Shown: one piece after another, positions 4,723 to 6,933 of the stretch
Layout of the letters: the number at the start of each line of letters is the position of its first letter
Numbering within the stretch: the stretch's first letter is position 1
Source of the DNA: Yinghuangia elevatio
GTDB lineage: Bacteria > Actinomycetota > Actinomycetes > Streptomycetales > Streptomycetaceae
Assembly (NCBI RefSeq): GCF_040649515.1
Contig: NZ_JBEZFP010000235.1
Location: forward strand, 1-6,933
Length of the DNA stretch: 6,933 nt
Direction: 5' to 3'
Translations under genes and position numbers: made by a program
Notes under the pieces: model-generated
Told to the model about the DNA's origin: nothing
The model's database searches: none
Seen by the model: the letters and a program-made list of their open reading frames with translations, nothing else

Positions 4723-5281
4723 CGACGTCGACGAACGCCTTGCCCGGCGACTCACCGCGCTACGCGTCGAGCACACCTGGTCCCTGGACGAACTCGCCGG
4801 CCGGACCGGTGTCAGCCGCTCCACCCTCTCGCGCCTCGAACGCGCCGAGATCAGCCCGACGGCGGCACTGCTGAACAAGCTCTGCACGGCGTACGGGCGC
4901 ACGATGTCGCGCCTGCTCGCCGAGGTCGAGTCCGGCGCCGAGGCCGTCCGCGTCGTGCGCGCCGAGGAACAGCGGGTCTGGACCGACGAGGCCTCGGGCT
5001 TCGTGCGGCGCTCGGTGTCCCCGCCGAACCCGGACCTGCGCGCCGAGGTCGTCGAGGGCCTGCTCGCCCCGGGCGCGCACATCGCGTACGACGGCCCGCC
5101 GACGCCGGGCCTCGAACACCACATCCGCGTCCTCGACGGCACGCTCGCCGTCACCGTCGAAGGCACGACGCACACGCTCGACGAGGGCGACGCGATGAGC
5201 TTCCGGTTGTGGGGGCCGTCCGCGTACGCCTGCCCGGGCGCACGGCCCGTCCGGTACGCGCTCGTGGTGGTGGCGCCGTGA
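4715..5281 (+). CDS. XRE-family regulator with C-terminal cupin domain
   Basis: The 188-residue protein has an N-terminal XRE helix-turn-helix at residues 9-63 (LARRLTALRVEHTWSLDELA, then GVSRSTLSRLERAEISPTAA and LLNKLCTAYGRTMSRLL). A cupin follows at about 110-188 (GLEHHIRVLDGTLAVTVEG, THTLDEGDAMSFR). XRE-cupin proteins are local repressors or activators that sense a small molecule in the cupin barrel; the ligand is not known here. The start is uncertain: ATG 4715 gives the usual length and N-terminus, ATG 4694 adds MRDTIPN, GTG 4646 adds a further 16 residues. None has a Shine-Dalgarno sequence, so the mRNA is probably leaderless. Both ATGs lie in the 4686-4722 palindrome, which implies self-regulation. 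The stop overlaps the GNAT gene start by 4 bases, so the two are one operon and the acetyltransferase is the likely target. Confidence 0.88.
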   Translation: MRDDVDERLARRLTALRVEHTWSLDELAGRTGVSRSTLSRLERAEISPTAALLNKLCTAYGRTMSRLLAEVESGAEAVRVVRAEEQRVWTDEASGFVRRSVSPPNPDLRAEVVEGLLAPGAHIAYDGPPTPGLEHHIRVLDGTLAVTVEGTTHTLDEGDAMSFRLWGPSAYACPGARPVRYALVVVAP

Positions 5282-5883
5282 CGGCCGCGCCCCGGGTCGG
5301 GATCCGCCGCCTGCCGGCGGACGCGTTCGACGACGCCGTACCCGCTCTCGGGGAACTGCTCGCCCACACCGTGACCGGCGGTGCGTCGCTCGGCTTCCGC
5401 ACTCCGTTCACGCCCGCCGACGGCGCCGCGTGGTGGCACAGCCAGGCGGACGCCGTGCGCGCGGGCGCCTTCGTCGTGTGGACCGCGTACAACCGCGCCC
5501 CCGACAGCGCCTCCGACGGCGACACCGACCACGACTCCGACGGTGCCGCCTTCCACGGCCGCGTGCTCGGCACGGTCTGCCTGGCCTTCAGCTCCTGGGC
5601 GAACGGCGCGCACCGCGCCGACGTGGTCAAGCTGATGGTCCACCGCGACGCACGCGGGCAAGGTCTGGGCCGTGCGCTGCTGGCGACCGCCGAGGCGCAC
5701 GCGGCCGAGGCCGGCATCACGCTGCTCATGCTTGACACCGAGACGGAGAGCCCGGCCGAGCGCATGTACGAGGCGGCGGGGTGGACGCGCTACGGCGTCG
5801 TCCCGGCGTACGCGGCCGATCCGGACGGCGTCCTGCGCGACTGCACCTTCTTCTACAAGCCGGTGACCCTCTACAGGCCGTGA
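5278..5883 (+). CDS. GNAT-family N-acetyltransferase
   Basis: The 201-residue protein is a GCN5-related acetyltransferase, which moves acetyl from acetyl-CoA to an amine. The acetyl-CoA motif is VVKLMVHRDARGQGLGRALL (116-135), with the RGQGLG loop. Motif B follows as LLMLDTETESPAERMYEAAGW (149-169), then the final strands GVVPAYAADPDGVLRDCTFFYK. The substrate is unknown. An acidic, repeat-like insert DSASDGDTDHDSDG (76-89) sits between two core strands and is probably a loop. The start is GTG 5278, in a GTGA overlap with the XRE-cupin stop, which implies translational coupling; the longer frame from 5209 lies inside the XRE-cupin gene. The last five residues, TLYRP, come from a tandem duplication (5852-5920) that shifted the frame. 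The older ending was probably FFYKPVKNGS. Confidence 0.9.
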   Translation: MTAAPRVGIRRLPADAFDDAVPALGELLAHTVTGGASLGFRTPFTPADGAAWWHSQADAVRAGAFVVWTAYNRAPDSASDGDTDHDSDGAAFHGRVLGTVCLAFSSWANGAHRADVVKLMVHRDARGQGLGRALLATAEAHAAEAGITLLMLDTETESPAERMYEAAGWTRYGVVPAYAADPDGVLRDCTFFYKPVTLYRP

Positions 5884-5920
5884 GCCTCTACAAGCCGTGA
5901 GCCTCTACAAGCCGGTGAAG
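5852..5920 (+). repeat. Four tandem 17-18 base repeats across the GNAT stop codon
   Basis: Copies are at 5852-5869 (TCTACAAGCCGGTGACCC), 5870-5886 (TCTACAGGCCGTGAGCC), 5887-5903 (TCTACAAGCCGTGAGCC) and 5904-5920 (TCTACAAGCCGGTGAAG). The second copy lacks one G compared with the first and so supplies the in-frame TGA at 5881-5883. The array looks like a recent duplication of the gene's own end. Confidence 0.9.
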
Positions 5921-5950
5921 AACGGCTCCTGACGCGACGCGTCCCGCGAC

Positions 5951-5981
5951 GGATCACCGGCCGGAAATGCCCCCGGTGACC
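5951..5981 (+). terminator. Possible terminator hairpin after the XRE-cupin/GNAT operon
   Basis: TCACCGG (5954-5960) pairs with CCGGTGA (5973-5979), and GG (5951-5952) with CC (5980-5981) across one bulged A, around a 12-base loop. It lies 68 bases after the GNAT stop. No T tract follows, so only the position and GC stem support it. Confidence 0.4.
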
Positions 5982-6296
5982 TTGTCGATCCGCGCGCCCC
6001 GTCGGTCAAACGTTGTTGACGGTTTCAGCGGGCTTGTGCGCGCGCCGGGAGGCAGCTTCCCCACATCCGGAACGTCCTAATCGCGGTGATGCGCCGGATT
6101 CTCATAACTTTGCCCCTGCTTTACCGAATCGACGCTGCATCACTCCCGGGCCACTTTGGGTGAGGCGATCATGCCCTGCGTGGCCCGGTGATCACCGTAC
6201 GGAGAAATCCGCACACATACCGGTCGCCCCGAACTACACCGCGTGGCCTATTCCCCGAACGCCGATATTCCCAAACCGGCTTTGCGGGGAGGGGAT
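5982..6296. other. Non-coding stretch upstream of the Rpf promoter
   Basis: No gene, RNA or repeat array is recognised here. Reading frames in it lack the third-position G/C bias of the real genes, and the base composition is less GC-rich than the neighbours. The only structure worth naming is the 12-base palindrome at 6186-6197, a short inverted repeat GTCAA/TTGAC at 6006-6021, and the inverted pair TCCCCG/CGGGGA (6252-6257 and 6285-6290). Confidence 0.6.
6186..6197. promoter_or_regulatory. 12-base perfect palindrome upstream of the Rpf promoter
   Basis: CGGTGA-TCACCG is a perfect palindrome 100 bases upstream of the candidate -35 box. It could be a binding site for a dimeric regulator of the cell-wall enzyme. 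It does not match the spacing of a CRP-type site. Confidence 0.25.
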
Positions 6297-6326
6297 TTGA
6301 GTTGTCGGAGTCCGTCTGCCTACCTT
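6297..6326 (+). promoter_or_regulatory. Candidate promoter of the Rpf-like gene
   Basis: TTGAGT (6297-6302), an 18-base spacer and TACCTT (6321-6326) are consistent with a housekeeping-type promoter. Transcription from about 6333 would include the whole riboswitch in a leader of roughly 250 bases. Confidence 0.45.
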
Positions 6327-6367
6327 TCTCGGCGTCGGTGTCCCACACATCGACCCCGCTCACCGGA

Positions 6368-6566
6368 ACGCCGAATTCTGCCGCCGGCCGAGACGGGACA
6401 GCTGAGAAGCAACCACGGCAGAAGCGGGGGAACCAGGTGAAACGCGCCGGCCCGGCGACAACCGGGACGGCTAGGGGTGAAGCCGCGCTCGACGGCCCTT
6501 TCCGAAGGGCGGACGAGAGCGGCCGGGCAACTCCAGCCCGAATCCGACAGCTCACCTCGCAGGCGT
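6368..6566 (+). promoter_or_regulatory. c-di-AMP (ydaO-type) riboswitch in the Rpf leader
   Basis: The leader carries the conserved ydaO/yuaA blocks in order: ACGCCGAAT (6368-6376), GAAGCGGGGGAACCAGGTGA (6421-6440), AGGGGTGAAGCC (6473-6484) and CCCGAATCCGACAGCTCACC (6537-6556) with CGCAGGCG just after. Visible helices are ACGCC (6368-6372) with GGCGT (6562-6566), TTCTGCCG (6376-6383) with CGGCAGAA (6416-6423), GCCCTT/AAGGGC around TCCG (6495-6510), CTCG/CGAG (6488-6491, 6514-6517) and CGGGC/GCCCG (6524-6528, 6536-6540). TCACC (6552-6556) could pair with GGTGA at 6436 or at 6476. In Streptomyces coelicolor a riboswitch of this class controls the Rpf gene rpfA. The Shine-Dalgarno sequence starts directly after the closing helix, so control of translation as well as transcription is possible. 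Confidence 0.9.
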
Positions 6567-6583
6567 AGGAGAGGAAACGCTTG

Positions 6584-6933
6584 ATGCTGTCCGCAACTCG
6601 CAACCGTCTGACCACGAAGTCCCGCATCGCCGTCGCCGCCGGTGTCACCGGTGCCGCGATCGCCGCCCCCCTGATCGGCGCCACGAGCGCTTCCGCCGCC
6701 CCGGTGAGCACCTGGGACAAGGTCGCCCAGTGCGAGAGCACCGGCAACTGGTCCATCAACTCGGGCAACGGCTTCTACGGCGGCCTGCAGTTCACCCAGA
6801 GCACCTGGAACGCGTTCGGCGGCGGCCAGTACGCCGACCGCGCCGACCTGGCCACCAAGGACCAGCAGATCGCGATCGCCGAGAAGGTGCTCGCGGGCCA
6901 GGGCCCCGGCGCCTGGCCGGTCTGCTCCGTCAA
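6584..6933 (+). CDS. Resuscitation-promoting factor-like muralytic enzyme, 3' end cut off
   Basis: The first 116 residues are present and the gene runs off the right edge. Residues 1-39 are a Sec signal peptide: basic start (RNRLTTKSR), hydrophobic core (IAVAAGVTGAAIAAPLIGA) and an ASA-A cleavage site near 37-39. Residues 41-116 are an Rpf transglycosylase-like domain: STWDKVAQCESTGNW with catalytic Glu51, then GFYGGLQFTQSTWNAFGG, a helix QQIAIAEKVLAGQGPGAWP, and Cys114, which should form the disulfide with Cys50. The enzyme is secreted and cleaves peptidoglycan glycan strands, helping spore germination or growth restart. Many such proteins continue into a LysM domain; that part is outside the window. 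Start ATG 6584 has AGGAGAGGA (6567-6575) upstream; TTG 6581 is possible. A c-di-AMP riboswitch precedes it. Confidence 0.93.
   Translation, partial: MLSATRNRLTTKSRIAVAAGVTGAAIAAPLIGATSASAAPVSTWDKVAQCESTGNWSINSGNGFYGGLQFTQSTWNAFGGGQYADRADLATKDQQIAIAEKVLAGQGPGAWPVCSV

Noticed and set aside
5209..5277. Earlier start for the GNAT gene
   Set aside because: Would lie inside the XRE-cupin gene and adds Arg/Gly-rich residues; the GTGA overlap at 5278 is the usual coupled start.
4690..5700. Minus-strand frame of 336 codons opposite the XRE-cupin and GNAT genes
   Set aside because: Antisense shadow of two well-recognised genes.
6186..6197. CRP-type binding site
   Set aside because: The GTG and CAC half-sites are only 2 bases apart, not the about 6 bases of a CRP site.
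6013..6300. 95-codon plus-strand frame in the gap before the Rpf-like gene
   Set aside because: Third codon positions are not G/C biased, no ribosome binding site, no recognisable motif; probably chance.
6253..6376. Second, upstream copy of the riboswitch start (GAACGCCGATATTC near 6257 against GAACGCCGAATTC at 6366)
   Set aside because: Only the first dozen bases resemble each other; none of the later conserved blocks is found upstream.
6169..6768. 199-codon minus-strand frame opposite the riboswitch and Rpf start
   Set aside because: It crosses a structured RNA leader and the signal peptide region; no plausible start signal or domain.

Overview
The window is high-GC actinobacterial DNA, most likely from a streptomycete or close relative. 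The clues are the strong G/C bias at third codon positions, several GTG starts, compact convergent and divergent gene pairs, and families typical of that group: TerD stress protein, NTINK-type flavoprotein, DUF6204-like protein, MocR regulator, XRE-cupin regulator, GNAT enzyme, and an Rpf cell-wall enzyme behind a ydaO-type riboswitch. I ran no database search; all family names come from reading the translated proteins.

Layout. A gene fragment leaves the left edge on the minus strand (1-60). It diverges from a TerD-type gene (118-1185) that seems to lack the usual N-terminal half of the domain and carries two copies of a beta-rich C-terminal module. This gene converges on a small flavoprotein gene (minus, 1255-1779) across a short repeat-rich hairpin region. 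A 283-base divergent intergenic region follows, with a heptamer tandem repeat (1929-2005) and a good leaderless promoter for a DUF6204-like gene (2063-2422). That gene converges on a MocR/PtsJ-like regulator (minus, 2445-3758).

The MocR gene is divergent from a pyridoxamine-phosphate-oxidase-like flavin protein gene (3937-4641). Their shared region has back-to-back promoters with overlapping -10 boxes and two direct repeats 22 bases apart. This is the layout expected when a PLP-sensing MocR protein controls itself and a neighbouring vitamin B6 or flavin gene. Next comes an XRE-cupin regulator (4715-5281), whose start lies inside a 37-base near-perfect palindrome, overlapped by 4 bases by a GNAT acetyltransferase gene (5278-5883). 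The two form a coupled operon that probably represses itself. The end of the GNAT gene has been rewritten by a 17-base tandem duplication.

After a 700-base gap the window ends inside a secreted resuscitation-promoting-factor-like muralytic enzyme (6584 onward). Its leader (about 6368-6566) reads as a c-di-AMP (ydaO-type) riboswitch with a candidate promoter upstream.

Most of this is ordinary accessory chromosome. The parts most worth a second look are regulatory: the MocR operator region, the XRE palindrome, the GNAT 3' duplication and the heptamer repeat. I see no mobile element, CRISPR array, tRNA or rRNA.
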